Shown here one piece after another: positions 7,864 through 16,446 of a DNA stretch of 59,811 bases (the first letter of the stretch is position 1; the number at the start of each line of letters is the position of its first letter). The notes beneath the pieces are model-generated. The model saw nothing but the letters and a program-made list of their open reading frames with translations. It had not been told where the DNA came from and searched no databases. The translations under genes were made by a program, and so were the position numbers. The stretch comes from a virus. Where the stretch lies: the IMG/VR virus record IMGVR_UViG_3300023199_000016, positions 1 to 59,811 of that record, one strand, 5' to 3'.

Positions 7864-8102
7864 TATTCACCTCCCTCGAAATACGTTTCGAAATACTTCG
7901 TGACTGCCTCACTCGCAACGCCGTTCGCCTCGAAGATCGCATTCGCCACGATCATCAAGAGCGTCCGGTTATTTGTTGCGAATGTACCGATCTCTTTACC
8001 CGCGATGTAGAAACGAAACACCATGCGCGTGTTCGCCCCGATCATCTTCGGGTTCTCGTTTGAATCGTCCGGCTTCATCTCGATGATAGGTGCATCAGTC
8101 AT
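7863..8102 (-). CDS. Hypothetical protein, 79 aa
   Basis: Not recognised. The ATG overlaps the end of the upstream deoxyribosyltransferase-like gene by eight bases, and the stop overlaps the next start. A hydrophilic N-terminus precedes RMVFRFYIAGKEIGTFATN and an alpha-helical region (TLLMIVANAIFEANG) ending in acidic residues. No membrane segment or metal motif. Coupling to the PDDEXK nuclease gene suggests they are made together. Confidence 0.72.
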   Translation of the reverse strand: MTDAPIIEMKPDDSNENPKMIGANTRMVFRFYIAGKEIGTFATNNRTLLMIVANAIFEANGVASEAVTKYFETYFEGGE

Positions 8103-8814
8103 GACGACTCATTCCTTCCTCGTCTTTGAATGGCAGCGGCGTCTCCGATTGGTCGCGTGCTTCTGCACTGACTTGCGACTCTAAGCGTAAGCATCGCGTG
8201 CATCGTGCATATTCCCGATTCATCTCCGACACGTATTCCATGTTGAGTGAGGTGCCGGGCACGCGAAGAAGCCGATTCTTGTACACCAGTTTGTGGCGAA
8301 CAATCGGGAACTCATGTCCGCACATCTCGCACTTGTGCTGCACCAACCAGTGCACTTGTTTACTCTGCTCAAGCGCGTACTGCCACTCACCGCGGGTGCT
8401 GTCTCCGATGTATCCGTTGACGTTCAGGATCATCACGTGATCAGCGAGGTCAATCTTGCGCTTGTGCAACTCGTCCAGTCGATCAGCGACATCCGATCCG
8501 ATCGCTTCCGCACCGTGATGATCTGCGTGCTTGCACACGCCGACACTCAATACGATGCAACCTTCGAGCGTCAACTGCCACCCGACTGAATGAAAGGTGT
8601 CCATGAATCGCGTGCTTCCGCACAGGCACCAAATCTCTGGGATGCCTCTGATTTGATGAGCCGCCTTTCGATACGCCTCCGCACAATCCGCGATGCAGTG
8701 ATAGCCCGATCCGTTCGCGGCGGTCTTACCCGCGTAGTCGAAACATCGTTGTGTGTGGCGGATGTCGAAGTCCATGAAACGACGAAGCAGACTCCTTGTG
8801 TAACTTGTATTCAT
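8095..8814 (-). CDS. Nucleoside 2-deoxyribosyltransferase-like protein with zinc-binding tail, 239 aa
   Basis: Start at the ATG at 8814, preceded by GAAAGGAAAGC and overlapping the CsrA-like gene. IWCLCGSTRFMDTFHSVGWQ, then a conserved LTLEGCIVLSVG strand and KRKIDLADHVMILNVNGYIG, match the nucleotide-binding fold of the deoxyribosyltransferase/DUF4406 group, which handles nucleosides or nucleotides. The C-terminus adds two CxxC pairs (CEMCG and CTRC), so a zinc ribbon is likely. Nucleotide salvage or breakdown is the family-based expectation. The residue preceding the STRF motif is intact, but catalysis was not tested. Confidence 0.75.
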   Translation of the reverse strand: MNTSYTRSLLRRFMDFDIRHTQRCFDYAGKTAANGSGYHCIADCAEAYRKAAHQIRGIPEIWCLCGSTRFMDTFHSVGWQLTLEGCIVLSVGVCKHADHHGAEAIGSDVADRLDELHKRKIDLADHVMILNVNGYIGDSTRGEWQYALEQSKQVHWLVQHKCEMCGHEFPIVRHKLVYKNRLLRVPGTSLNMEYVSEMNREYARCTRCLRLESQVSAEARDQSETPLPFKDEEGMSRHD

Positions 8815-9092
8815 GATTGCTTTCCTTTCGGTTTCTTGATCCAGCCCCGACCGTTGCACGTCACACAGTTTGTGCCAAGGCCTTCGCCTTCACAGTCGGG
8901 ACACTCTTCAGTAAGTCGGTTGAACGTCTCACGATCACGAAAGATCTCGACATCCTCCGGCGCGTCGATATGAAGCTTGAACGCATTTGGACGATTTGCT
9001 TGATCACCAATCATCACAGTGATCTCCGTGCCGTCAGGCAAGCAGAGATACGTCTTACGATGTTGGTACACCATCACGGTAAGCTTTGACAT
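8811..9092 (-). CDS. CsrA-like protein fused to a DnaJ-type zinc finger, 93 aa
   Basis: Residues about 1-60 resemble the CsrA/RsmA RNA-binding fold: LTVMVYQHRKTYLCLPDG, then EITVMIGD, then FKLHIDAPEDVEIFRDRE, where CsrA has IGIDAP-type and HRE/RDE-type signatures. Residues about 70-86 contain CPDCEGEGLG and CVTCNGRG, the CxxCxGxG repeats of DnaJ zinc fingers. CsrA binds GGA in mRNA leaders; many leaders here contain GGA, so a role in phage or host translation control is plausible. The start is the ATG at 9092. The fusion is unusual. Confidence 0.75.
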   Translation of the reverse strand: MSKLTVMVYQHRKTYLCLPDGTEITVMIGDQANRPNAFKLHIDAPEDVEIFRDRETFNRLTEECPDCEGEGLGTNCVTCNGRGWIKKPKGKQS

Positions 9093-9172
9093 AACACTTT
9101 CCTTTCTAAGCCCAGCACGCAACGTCAGTCACGCACTGGGTGGAGATGAAGAAGATGCGTTGCTACTTGTCG

Positions 9173-9637
9173 CTACTCTTTGCGTTTGGGCAGCACTTCC
9201 TGCACACGAATCTCGAACACCGGCTCCGATCGGTTACGATCTTCTGACCAAGAGCTGCTTTGGTCGAATGACACGATATATCGCCGATCGTTCTGCACTA
9301 CGGTCCACGTCCGACCGAAGTAGCCCGACATGCGATCGTCATAGTACATATCCCTTACTTTGAGGACCGTACGTGCGCCTTCCAGCACGAGGCTGTCCAG
9401 CGGCGACCAATCTACCGTCTTCGACTGGCCGACCTCATCTGGGTCATTCTGGAGCTCGATTGACCGGCCCTCAGAGGTCGTCGTCACGGCCCCGGTTCGT
9501 TCGGTCGTTTCGGTCGCTTCGTCGATCGGTTGCATCACGAGACCGGACCGAATCAGTGACGTGCCCGTCGCATTGCACCCGACGTTCAACATTGCACCGA
9601 TCAATCCGACCAACACCAGCATCACAATACGTTTCAC
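9173..9637 (-). CDS. Lipoprotein of unknown role, 154 aa
   Basis: The start is a GTG at 9637, placed correctly after AAAGGAAGG; the ATG 18 bases upstream contains that ribosome site and is rejected. The signal peptide carries a lipobox (VLVGLIGAMLNVGC). The mature part is Thr/Glu-rich, then beta-like with a segment TWTVVQNDRRYIVSFDQSS. It follows a strong terminator. A second lipoprotein in this phage is near the holin-like gene, so the two could differ in role: superinfection exclusion or envelope modification is possible here, but no family was recognised. Confidence 0.75.
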   Translation of the reverse strand: MKRIVMLVLVGLIGAMLNVGCNATGTSLIRSGLVMQPIDEATETTERTGAVTTTSEGRSIELQNDPDEVGQSKTVDWSPLDSLVLEGARTVLKVRDMYYDDRMSGYFGRTWTVVQNDRRYIVSFDQSSSWSEDRNRSEPVFEIRVQEVLPKRKE

Positions 9638-9680
9638 GTTGCGCCTTCCTTTCATTGAGGTTCATTCAATCGAAACGAAT

Positions 9681-9712
9681 AGAAACGACGAGCGAGGCCA
9701 GGAGCGCTCGCC
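9681..9712 (-). terminator. Intrinsic terminator
   Basis: An 8-bp stem on the minus strand (GGCGAGCG with CGCTCGTC, one G-T pair) and 10-base loop followed by GTTTCT. It lies between the dehydrogenase gene and the lipoprotein gene and probably separates their expression. Confidence 0.7.
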
Positions 9713-9749
9713 CGCCGTGCAAGAAGAGGCCAGAGACGGCCCCGAAAGA

Positions 9750-11069
9750 TCAATCGGTTGGGAACAACAAAATGCACCGCACGTTCATGTCCCGCGGGTC
9801 AATGATGTTGTCATGAATCGTCTTGACGATGTCGCTCTCTTCACCCACTGGCATATTGTAGATGATCGAACCCACGTCCTTCGTGCAAGCAGCGGACAAG
9901 TCGCCGTAGGCCGACTGCTCGAGCATCTCGAACACTTCGCCATCACCCTTTGCAATTTGTTCGGGTTTGCGCTTCTCGAAGATCGGGTCCCAGATGGCGA
10001 CCTTTCGACTGGGTCGCAATCGGTTCCACAACTCAAGGCACAATGAGTCTCGAAGTTCGTCGCTTCCCGGTCGCATCGCTGCACCAACAATGAGGACCGT
10101 TTCGTTCGCTTCGCATTCGAGAGCCTTGCGAACGATTTGCTCGATGTGCTCTTCACGTGAATCCCAACACGCTGCGATCAAATCCATGTCCTTGGCGAGA
10201 CGTCGTGCTGCACGTGCGTCCTTCGGCAAACACGCACCAGAATACGGTGGGCCCGGGTTCATGTGCGAGTGCGTAAGCAAGCGACCAAACGAGCCTTCAT
10301 CCATCGCGGTCGAAACGCATTCGCTTGGCGACACTCCTTCCCAATTACACAGCTCCGATTTGAGCAGGCTGTCCTCGATCACCTTCGCCCATTCGTTGAC
10401 GAAGCAAATCTTCGCGGTCATGAAAGAGTTGTGAATCATCTTCGCCCACTCGGCGACGACCCACGGTACGATATGCCGAGGAACCTTGCCACGATCGTTC
10501 AACACGACCGAATCAATTGTGCCCGACACCTCGAGCGTGTCCTCAATCGTCGCAGCACGTTGATGTCCAATGATGATCTTCGCTGGCATCATGGTGTCTT
10601 CGACGCCGAAGCCTGCACGCAGGAATACCGGATGATAGAACACGCGGCGGCTCAACCGACCCGCGTATCGTTCGAGGTACCCCGGGAAGAGCGTTGACAA
10701 GATCACAACCGGACAGTCGGGAGTGCTTCCGTCAAGAGCACCAACTTGAGTAAGCACTCGTTCAAGCACGTCATAGTTTGCTTCACCCGCGGCGGTCACG
10801 GGCGTCTGCACGCCGATGAAGATGCAGTCAGGAGCAATCGGATCGTTTGGGTCCGGTTCGGTACGTGCTTCAAACCGATTCGCCGCAAGCAATTGTTGAA
10901 GCATTGCATCGCCCGTTCGTTCAACGTGCGGTACGTGTCCTTCGTTCATCTGCTTGACCTTATATCGGTCAATGTCGATGCCCGTCACGCGGTGATGATT
11001 GGCAAGGGCCATCGCGAATGCGGCACCCATGTTGCCAAGTCCATAGACATGAATGTTCTTGAGACTCAT
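9750..11069 (-). CDS. UDP-glucose/GDP-mannose-type 6-dehydrogenase, 439 aa
   Basis: NAD-dependent oxidation of a nucleotide sugar to a uronic acid is the family reaction. The Rossmann start (VYGLGNMGAAFAMALANHH), IFIGVQTPV, VILSTLFPGYLE, the helix with EWAKMIHNSFMTAK and the catalytic Cys in GACLPKDARAAR are all visible, so it looks functional. Start at the ATG at 11069 after AAAGGAA; upstream codons only read the neighbouring gene. It lies with a STELLO-like glycosyltransferase, a GT-B-like gene and, further upstream, a GDP-mannose epimerase-like gene, suggesting a sugar-nucleotide pathway. The exact sugar cannot be told. Confidence 0.85.
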   Translation of the reverse strand: MSLKNIHVYGLGNMGAAFAMALANHHRVTGIDIDRYKVKQMNEGHVPHVERTGDAMLQQLLAANRFEARTEPDPNDPIAPDCIFIGVQTPVTAAGEANYDVLERVLTQVGALDGSTPDCPVVILSTLFPGYLERYAGRLSRRVFYHPVFLRAGFGVEDTMMPAKIIIGHQRAATIEDTLEVSGTIDSVVLNDRGKVPRHIVPWVVAEWAKMIHNSFMTAKICFVNEWAKVIEDSLLKSELCNWEGVSPSECVSTAMDEGSFGRLLTHSHMNPGPPYSGACLPKDARAARRLAKDMDLIAACWDSREEHIEQIVRKALECEANETVLIVGAAMRPGSDELRDSLCLELWNRLRPSRKVAIWDPIFEKRKPEQIAKGDGEVFEMLEQSAYGDLSAACTKDVGSIIYNMPVGEESDIVKTIHDNIIDPRDMNVRCILLFPTD

Positions 11070-11080
11070 TGAACGTTCCT

Positions 11081-11278
11081 TTACCTGTCTTTGGTTTGGT
11101 TTCGTCGGTCGCCTCTTACAAGTAAGACGACCGTAAAGATGACGGCGGCGCCTGTCCCATACGTGACTGCATTCGTTCGCCAGAACCAATCAAGCACCGT
11201 GCCGTCACCGGGCGCTTTGTTCAAGCAATACCAAACGAGACCTAAGAGTCCCAGCATAACGATTGCAGCCAGTCGCAT
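11081..11278 (-). CDS. Small two-span membrane protein, 65 aa
   Basis: Preceded by AAAGGAG and starting four bases after the upstream stop. Two hydrophobic segments are clear (about 3-19, LAAIVMLGLLGLVWYCL, and about 39-54, YGTGAAVIFTVVLLVR), separated by a polar loop and followed by a basic tail. Holin or other small membrane roles are possible, but its position among sugar-nucleotide and glycosyltransferase genes argues for an accessory role there. No family recognised. Confidence 0.75.
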   Translation of the reverse strand: MRLAAIVMLGLLGLVWYCLNKAPGDGTVLDWFWRTNAVTYGTGAAVIFTVVLLVRGDRRNQTKDR

Positions 11279-11281
11279 GAT

Positions 11282-12448
11282 TCACTCCTTTCCGATAATG
11301 ATCTCTTCCCACCACGCACGCAACGCGTCGAGCTCTTGATACATCTCACGCTCAGCGTACTCCGGTAGGTCAATGTTATCGTGCAACCGTTCGATAATGC
11401 GCATGTGGAGCTTCATGAGGTCGCACTTGCCACGTATCACGTCGGCCATTTCTTTGAGGTCGCGCATGATTGCATTCGCATGTGAATACAATCGAACCTC
11501 TTGCTTGAAGTCAGCCTTCAAGTCGTGCGGGTTCCGTTCTTGATGTACGATTGGCGTTGCGTATGCAATCGGACCGTTCATCATCGCCCGCACAACGTAC
11601 GATCGAAGAATGTCCGTTTCACGATGCGTACAACGGCACGGCATGTACATCAACGGGAAAGCATCATGATGCCACAACGTGCTTTGCGAGTTGAACGGTG
11701 CAAATTGATGCGGGCCCAACAAGAGTGGCGTGTTGAAGTATCGCCTGAACTCAAAGCCAGGCGGCATCATCAATCGTTGAAACGCATCGAGGTCCGGTTC
11801 GCCGTAGTGCAAGAACTGGAATATCAACACTCGTGCTTCATGCTGCTCAACACGCTCGTATGGCGGGCTGCATTCGTACAGCGGAACATTATGCGGGAAA
11901 CCGCGAGGCCAGTACTCAAGGCCGTGCTTCGCTGATGTCGCCCAGTATGTATTGGAATAGGCGTTTACCCAGCCCCTGTAGTCAGGGATGATGCGTGCAG
12001 AGCTGAATACATCAGCGGGTTGGTCTTCAATCGAATCACTGGGCGGCGGCGTCCAATAGCCTGGGCGTGTGTAACTTGAGATATTCGGAGGCCAGAATGA
12101 ATCGAACATCGGCTCATTGTCATCATCCGTTTCAAGAATCCAGTCTGCACGCTGTTGCATCGCGTACAGGTATGCGAAGTTCTTGCGACCGTAGTGACCG
12201 ACAGGTACACGTTCGTGCAACCTCGGCCACCGATTCTTCTGCTCAGCAAGTGAAAGATACTGAACGATCTTTCTTCCGGCTTCCGCGTTGTAGTGGTCCA
12301 TGAACGCATACCACTCATCATCGGGCGTTCGTTCATCGCCCGCAACGACAAGAGCGTAGTCATCGTCCCGAAACATTCCGATCTTCGCCCACTTGTGCAT
12401 TGCTTTCGTGGGCGCATTGATTGTTGTGACGCATACGATCAGTAGCAT
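11282..12448 (-). CDS. STELLO-like glycosyltransferase, 388 aa
   Basis: The opening LLIVCVTTINAPTKAM, followed by YALVVAGDERTP and GRKNFAYLYAMQQRAD, then WILETDDDNEP, are the signatures of the STELLO/DUF288 family: a GT-A-like fold with a DDD-type metal site. Start at the ATG at 12448, after CGGAGGA, overlapping the upstream stop; a start at 12478 would precede that site. A glycosyltransferase beside a nucleotide-sugar dehydrogenase could decorate virion proteins, phage DNA bases or the host surface. The acceptor is unknown. Confidence 0.8.
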   Translation of the reverse strand: MLLIVCVTTINAPTKAMHKWAKIGMFRDDDYALVVAGDERTPDDEWYAFMDHYNAEAGRKIVQYLSLAEQKNRWPRLHERVPVGHYGRKNFAYLYAMQQRADWILETDDDNEPMFDSFWPPNISSYTRPGYWTPPPSDSIEDQPADVFSSARIIPDYRGWVNAYSNTYWATSAKHGLEYWPRGFPHNVPLYECSPPYERVEQHEARVLIFQFLHYGEPDLDAFQRLMMPPGFEFRRYFNTPLLLGPHQFAPFNSQSTLWHHDAFPLMYMPCRCTHRETDILRSYVVRAMMNGPIAYATPIVHQERNPHDLKADFKQEVRLYSHANAIMRDLKEMADVIRGKCDLMKLHMRIIERLHDNIDLPEYAEREMYQELDALRAWWEEIIIGKE

Positions 12449-13683
12449 TTGACGTATCCTCCGAACTTCTGAACCCACGATAACGTATCGGGGTTTATGC
12501 CGGCATCCAATTCATGGATGCATTCGTGTAACAACGATAGGTTGGGTTCTGTCTTAGCGAGCACCTCCTCAATGAGTGTCAAGTAGTTTGCATTGGCGTA
12601 TTGAATCGCACGTGCCATATCGTTCTCGCACGTCGGATCAATTCGACACGGATGATTGAGCGGTAGCACCCGTTCGCGTGCGTCATACGTATGAATGTGG
12701 TTGGTATTGAACCGACCAAAGAAGAGCGGAACGTTCTTCGCAAGCGCGTGCAGTCGCACCTTCGTTGTATTGAATCCTTTCTTCTGCGGAATGCATGGAC
12801 CGGCGATGCCAGAACCAAGATGCTTCATGACGTCCTTGAAGTCCTTCAACACGCCAAGGAATACGTCAGGATACTCAACCCACAACGCGTGCTTATCCCA
12901 GCCCTTGCCACATATGCGTGTGTTGTCCGCTTCACCGGATTGAAGCCAAGGCAATAGAATATCGTCCCACGTCTCTGCACGATCACCTTTCAAGCGAGGC
13001 TCGCCGATGTGCGTGTTGGCTGCGAGTGTCACCGTGTACTTCTTCAACGTATCGGGCGCCTCCAGTCGTTGCATCCCGTACGTCGCCCAGTATTCGCAAC
13101 CGGCATATACGGCACGAATCTTGAAGCTCTTGCCTTGAATCCGTTTGGGAAAGATGTCGTCTTCCTGCGAGAGTACAGCAATCGGTCGAATGTTCGGCCA
13201 TATCGTTGCCATCTCCGAATCACGAACATACACCTTGGGATCAGTAACGATCAAGATACGTTTCAAGTCGAGCTTGTGCATTGCATATAAGCCCGGTGCG
13301 TTGTACCGAACACAGAAGTCACGTGTGCTTGCGAACGTTGGATTGTCGGGCCACGACCATGTAGGCGTAGCACCAGACACATTGACACAGCAGCAGGCGT
13401 CGAATTCACGTGCCGCTTCGACCATAGGCGACCAACGTTCTTCAAGTTCTGCACCGCTGATCTCTGCATCAACGTCCGTCAAGTCGGGCACGAACAATTC
13501 AACATCGTCACGTAAGTATTCACCTCCGATCGTATGCCCAAGATAGGCGATGTCATATTGACCGGAATCGGCCAATGCATTGATGATGCCCATCGTATCG
13601 AACTCAGCATTGGCACTCAAGCCTTTGCCTTCCGGTCGAAACGGCGAGCCCGTTCTTGCGACAATGATTCGTGGTTTGGACAT
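12439..13683 (-). CDS. Putative GT-B glycosyltransferase, 414 aa
   Basis: Recognition is weak. RIIVARTGSPFRPEGKG at the start, KRILIVTDPKVYV in the middle and TTKVRLHALAKNVPLFFGR near the C-terminus resemble the two Rossmann-like halves of GT-B glycosyltransferases, where the last region contacts the nucleotide sugar. The order, length and the adjacent STELLO-like and dehydrogenase genes support this. The ATG has AAGGTGAG just upstream. An alternative is a non-catalytic nucleotide-binding protein. Cysteines at CCCVNVSGATP are unusual. Confidence 0.6.
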   Translation of the reverse strand: MSKPRIIVARTGSPFRPEGKGLSANAEFDTMGIINALADSGQYDIAYLGHTIGGEYLRDDVELFVPDLTDVDAEISGAELEERWSPMVEAAREFDACCCVNVSGATPTWSWPDNPTFASTRDFCVRYNAPGLYAMHKLDLKRILIVTDPKVYVRDSEMATIWPNIRPIAVLSQEDDIFPKRIQGKSFKIRAVYAGCEYWATYGMQRLEAPDTLKKYTVTLAANTHIGEPRLKGDRAETWDDILLPWLQSGEADNTRICGKGWDKHALWVEYPDVFLGVLKDFKDVMKHLGSGIAGPCIPQKKGFNTTKVRLHALAKNVPLFFGRFNTNHIHTYDARERVLPLNHPCRIDPTCENDMARAIQYANANYLTLIEEVLAKTEPNLSLLHECIHELDAGINPDTLSWVQKFGGYVKCY

Positions 13684-13686
13684 GAC

Positions 13687-13869
13687 TCACCTTATCGTGC
13701 ATGAGATGATCGTGCCAAGAGCGCCCGCAAGCAGCACGATAATCGAAAGCCACACCGACACGGTCGCATAGTGCGTTTGACCGAAGCACCATGCGATGCC
13801 GGCAACCAGTAAGAACACCAGCATCATCAAGACGCTGGCAACAAAGGAGTGCCAATGATTCTCCTTCAC
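13687..13869 (-). CDS. Small two-span membrane protein, 60 aa
   Basis: The start is a GTG at 13869 that overlaps the stop of the upstream gene (GTGA) and sits seven bases after AGGAGG; the longer open frame is rejected. The product is almost entirely two hydrophobic segments (FVASVLMMLVFLLVAGIAW and VWLSIIVLLAGALGTIIS) joined by a short polar turn. Holin-like in size and layout, but placed outside the lysis genes. It could be a pinholin, an exclusion protein or another small membrane factor. Confidence 0.7.
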   Translation of the reverse strand: MKENHWHSFVASVLMMLVFLLVAGIAWCFGQTHYATVSVWLSIIVLLAGALGTIISCTIR

Positions 13870-14414
13870 GACGTTACCTCCTGTCCGTTGTAGTCGAGTT
13901 CGAGAATGCCGCCGTGCTCCGACACGCAATGTTGAACCGCCTGTGCGAACGTGTCGAGAATCGAGTTGCCTTTCTCGTCCAACGGTTCAAACCGATGATG
14001 TTCCCACTTCTGAAGAATCCACGCAGCCGGCACGCCGTGCTGAAGCAGGTAAGAGAACTGCATTGCAATCATGTCGATCAATGCTTGCATGATGCTGCCC
14101 TCTTTACTGATTTTTATAAAGACCTCGCCCGGCTGTGCGTTCTCATAGAAGCCGACCGTCACGTAGCCTTCGTAAGAGCCATGCACGATCTTGTGCGTCT
14201 TGCTCGATCGTGTCGCTTCCAGTCGAATGCGTGGGTTGCCTCGAGGCTGCACGAGCGGTCGAATGGCGGGCGGATCGACGGGCGTCACCCAACGCATCAC
14301 GATCGCCCGGGCATGTTGCTCTGTCATCTCTTCAGTCGCGGGATTGTCCTTGCTCATTCCGATCAAGTCGCTCACAGCTTTGTCGATGTCAATCGTCGTT
14401 GTGTTCTTTGCCAT
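13866..14414 (-). CDS. NrdJ C-terminal-domain-like protein, 182 aa
   Basis: The segment YVTVGFYENAQPGEVFIKIS, then GSIMQALIDMIAMQFSYLLQHGVP and HHRFEPLDEKGNS resemble the C-terminal domain of B12-dependent class II ribonucleotide reductase (NrdJb). The catalytic barrel with its active cysteines is absent, so it cannot be a reductase alone. Stand-alone copies occur in some phages and their role is not established; one idea is regulation or complementation of a host reductase. The ATG follows GGAAAGCAAG. Confidence 0.7.
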   Translation of the reverse strand: MAKNTTTIDIDKAVSDLIGMSKDNPATEEMTEQHARAIVMRWVTPVDPPAIRPLVQPRGNPRIRLEATRSSKTHKIVHGSYEGYVTVGFYENAQPGEVFIKISKEGSIMQALIDMIAMQFSYLLQHGVPAAWILQKWEHHRFEPLDEKGNSILDTFAQAVQHCVSEHGGILELDYNGQEVTS

Positions 14415-14871
14415 CTTGCTTTCCTTTGCTTGTTCGTTTGTCTAACAACTTCTGCATCTCATCATCGTGGTCGGTATACCGACACATAGGCACGTTGATG
14501 TTGGAACTCTCTAAGAACTTGATGTTCTGCTTATTGTCCTCCAGCATTGATGTGTAAGCAATAACTTCAACGTCCAAGCCTTCAACCAAGTCGATGAACA
14601 AACGGTATCGCTTGGCCCACGGCCTGAATCGTAACAGGTGGTGCGGAACACCAAAGCCCAGTCCACGTCCGGTTTCCCAAACGTCTGGGCTCTCGTGCAA
14701 GTTGAGCACGAAGTGAACGGGTTTCCTACGCCACAAAGAGATGTTGAATCGGTCGTCTTCCATCGAAATCATCTTCGGGTTTGGATCGATGCCCGTTGAT
14801 TCGACGATCACTCGACGAACGATCTCACGTGCGGTTTCGTAGGAAGCCCGGAATAGCAACATGTCAATCAC
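14389..14871 (-). CDS. Hypothetical protein, 160 aa
   Basis: Not recognised. The start is a GTG at 14871 overlapping the upstream stop; an ATG at 14862 is an equally possible start. The sequence RLFIDLVEGLDVEVIAYTSMLEDNKQNIKFL, with a preceding strand-like region, is reminiscent of HAD-type or nucleotide-binding folds, but key motifs are not complete. The tail is highly charged (KLLDKRTSKGKQDGKEHNDD). It lies between the beta-helix protein and the NrdJ-like gene. Confidence 0.7.
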   Translation of the reverse strand: MIDMLLFRASYETAREIVRRVIVESTGIDPNPKMISMEDDRFNISLWRRKPVHFVLNLHESPDVWETGRGLGFGVPHHLLRFRPWAKRYRLFIDLVEGLDVEVIAYTSMLEDNKQNIKFLESSNINVPMCRYTDHDDEMQKLLDKRTSKGKQDGKEHNDD

Positions 14872-16399
14872 CAGTCCCTTGTGCGTAGAACTTCAACGCA
14901 TCGAAGCCGTGACGTATCGAATACCGTGCGATGTTCTTACCACACAGTGCTGGGTTCCAATTGTGTCGATCTTGTTTCGACCACAATTCACTAAAGCCGT
15001 CAAGCGATGCGTATTCCGGTCCGCCTACAAGTTCGGCCACCTCTTGTAGGCGAACGGGCTTCCAGTCAGTTTGTAACTCCGAGTCGTACACGTTACGTTC
15101 AAACACAATCCCATCGCCGTTCATTGCACCATCACGATCACGAAACACCCCACGTTGTGCAACGAGCAGGTTCTTGATGATCTTCACATCACTGAACGTT
15201 TCGTGGATAAACATGATCGGCCAGTGCTCAGTGTCAGTCGCAACGATTGCATTGTGTACAGTGACAAGATCGTTCAAGCCAACCCAACCTTCTTGCTGGT
15301 GCCCGCCTTTACCGACGAAATGAATCCCTTCGCTGGCATAGAACAAGTTGCGTGCGACACGGCCTTCACGAACGTTACCAACCGATAAGCCCCACTCGCC
15401 GGCCTGTGACGGGTCCTCGATCTCGTCAGTATCAAAGAACACATTGCTGAAGACACGTCCAGTCACGCCGTCTTTCGTTGGCTTAGCGTCACCGAAGTAC
15501 ATGCCCCAATTGCATTGGGTTGCGTTTGCTTGAAAGACATTGAACGAAATGTCACCGCCGCACCTCGCTTGAAGTCCGGTTGAAGAACCGCGCATAAAGA
15601 TATTGCCTCGTGCAACCAGCCCAGTGCAATACGTTGTGATGTATCCGTTGTGGTTGAACTTCGTTCGGTCAGACTCTTCGTACCAACCGTTGTGATCGAA
15701 GCAGTTCTCTTCAAGCAATAGGCCGTCAACTTCGGTCACAAAGATGCCTTGTGCGTGCCCTCCTGTTGAGAAGTTACGATACACATAACATCGACGCACG
15801 GTGAGATTCGTAAAGCGTACCTCTCCTTCGTACTCGTGCCTGTACGGATCAACGACGATGTCACAATAGTCGAAGCGACATCCTTCGATTAAGAGATTCT
15901 CGCCCCACGATAAGCATCGCACTCCGTTGCCCTTCGATGTTTCGCTGATGAAGTGCAGATTGACAAGCGCGATGTTACTGGTGTTGTCCCCAGTGCTTGA
16001 CCAAATCTGCACGCCGTCATCATCGCCAATGTTGAAGATCGGTCGAGGGCCGTCACCATAACTGGTGAGAACGATCGGATGCTCGGGTAAACCCGACACG
16101 AGGTTGTATTGGTCGTTCTTGATTGCACCAAGCGGTTCATTCCAAACGTCGCCCGACTTGAATAGCACCCAGTCTCCAGCGTCATCACGAAGATCTAGCC
16201 TCGCCCGATCAAACGTCGCATACGGATTGTTGATTGAACCGTCATTTGAGTCGTTGCCTGTTGAAGAGCTGACGTAGATGAGTCGTGCGTCTTCGCTTGG
16301 CTTCAAATCGGTCCAACCATTGACGACTTCAAGTGCGTACACTGCTTGCACGGCAAGTGTAACCACAAGAAGTGCCGTCACCTTTCCAATTCGTTTCAT
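14864..16399 (-). CDS. Secreted parallel beta-helix protein, pectate-lyase-like, 511 aa
   Basis: The first 22 residues form a signal peptide (KVTALLVVTLAVQAVYA), which is very unusual for a phage enzyme. The next segment, IYVSSSTGNDSNDGS, is the typical opening of secreted beta-helix enzymes. Later coils repeat a pattern of a short strand with Asn/Gly turns (for example EENCFDHNG and VFSNVFFDT). Such proteins bind or cleave polysaccharides; a host-derived metabolic gene or a factor that remodels the cell envelope is plausible. No complete catalytic motif could be identified. It is preceded by AAAGGATTCAAG. Confidence 0.8.
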   Translation of the reverse strand: MKRIGKVTALLVVTLAVQAVYALEVVNGWTDLKPSEDARLIYVSSSTGNDSNDGSINNPYATFDRARLDLRDDAGDWVLFKSGDVWNEPLGAIKNDQYNLVSGLPEHPIVLTSYGDGPRPIFNIGDDDGVQIWSSTGDNTSNIALVNLHFISETSKGNGVRCLSWGENLLIEGCRFDYCDIVVDPYRHEYEGEVRFTNLTVRRCYVYRNFSTGGHAQGIFVTEVDGLLLEENCFDHNGWYEESDRTKFNHNGYITTYCTGLVARGNIFMRGSSTGLQARCGGDISFNVFQANATQCNWGMYFGDAKPTKDGVTGRVFSNVFFDTDEIEDPSQAGEWGLSVGNVREGRVARNLFYASEGIHFVGKGGHQQEGWVGLNDLVTVHNAIVATDTEHWPIMFIHETFSDVKIIKNLLVAQRGVFRDRDGAMNGDGIVFERNVYDSELQTDWKPVRLQEVAELVGGPEYASLDGFSELWSKQDRHNWNPALCGKNIARYSIRHGFDALKFYAQGTGD

Positions 16400-16446
16400 C
16401 TTGAATCCTTTCTTATTGCGTTCGTCCTGTGCGTTACGTCAATCAA

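Noticed and set aside
9360-10046. 228-aa plus-strand open frame
   Set aside because: It overlaps the lipoprotein gene, terminator and dehydrogenase gene antisense and shows low-complexity composition.
13791-14489. 232-aa plus-strand open frame
   Set aside because: Antisense to the NrdJ-like gene and its neighbours; no supporting ribosome site and unnatural composition.
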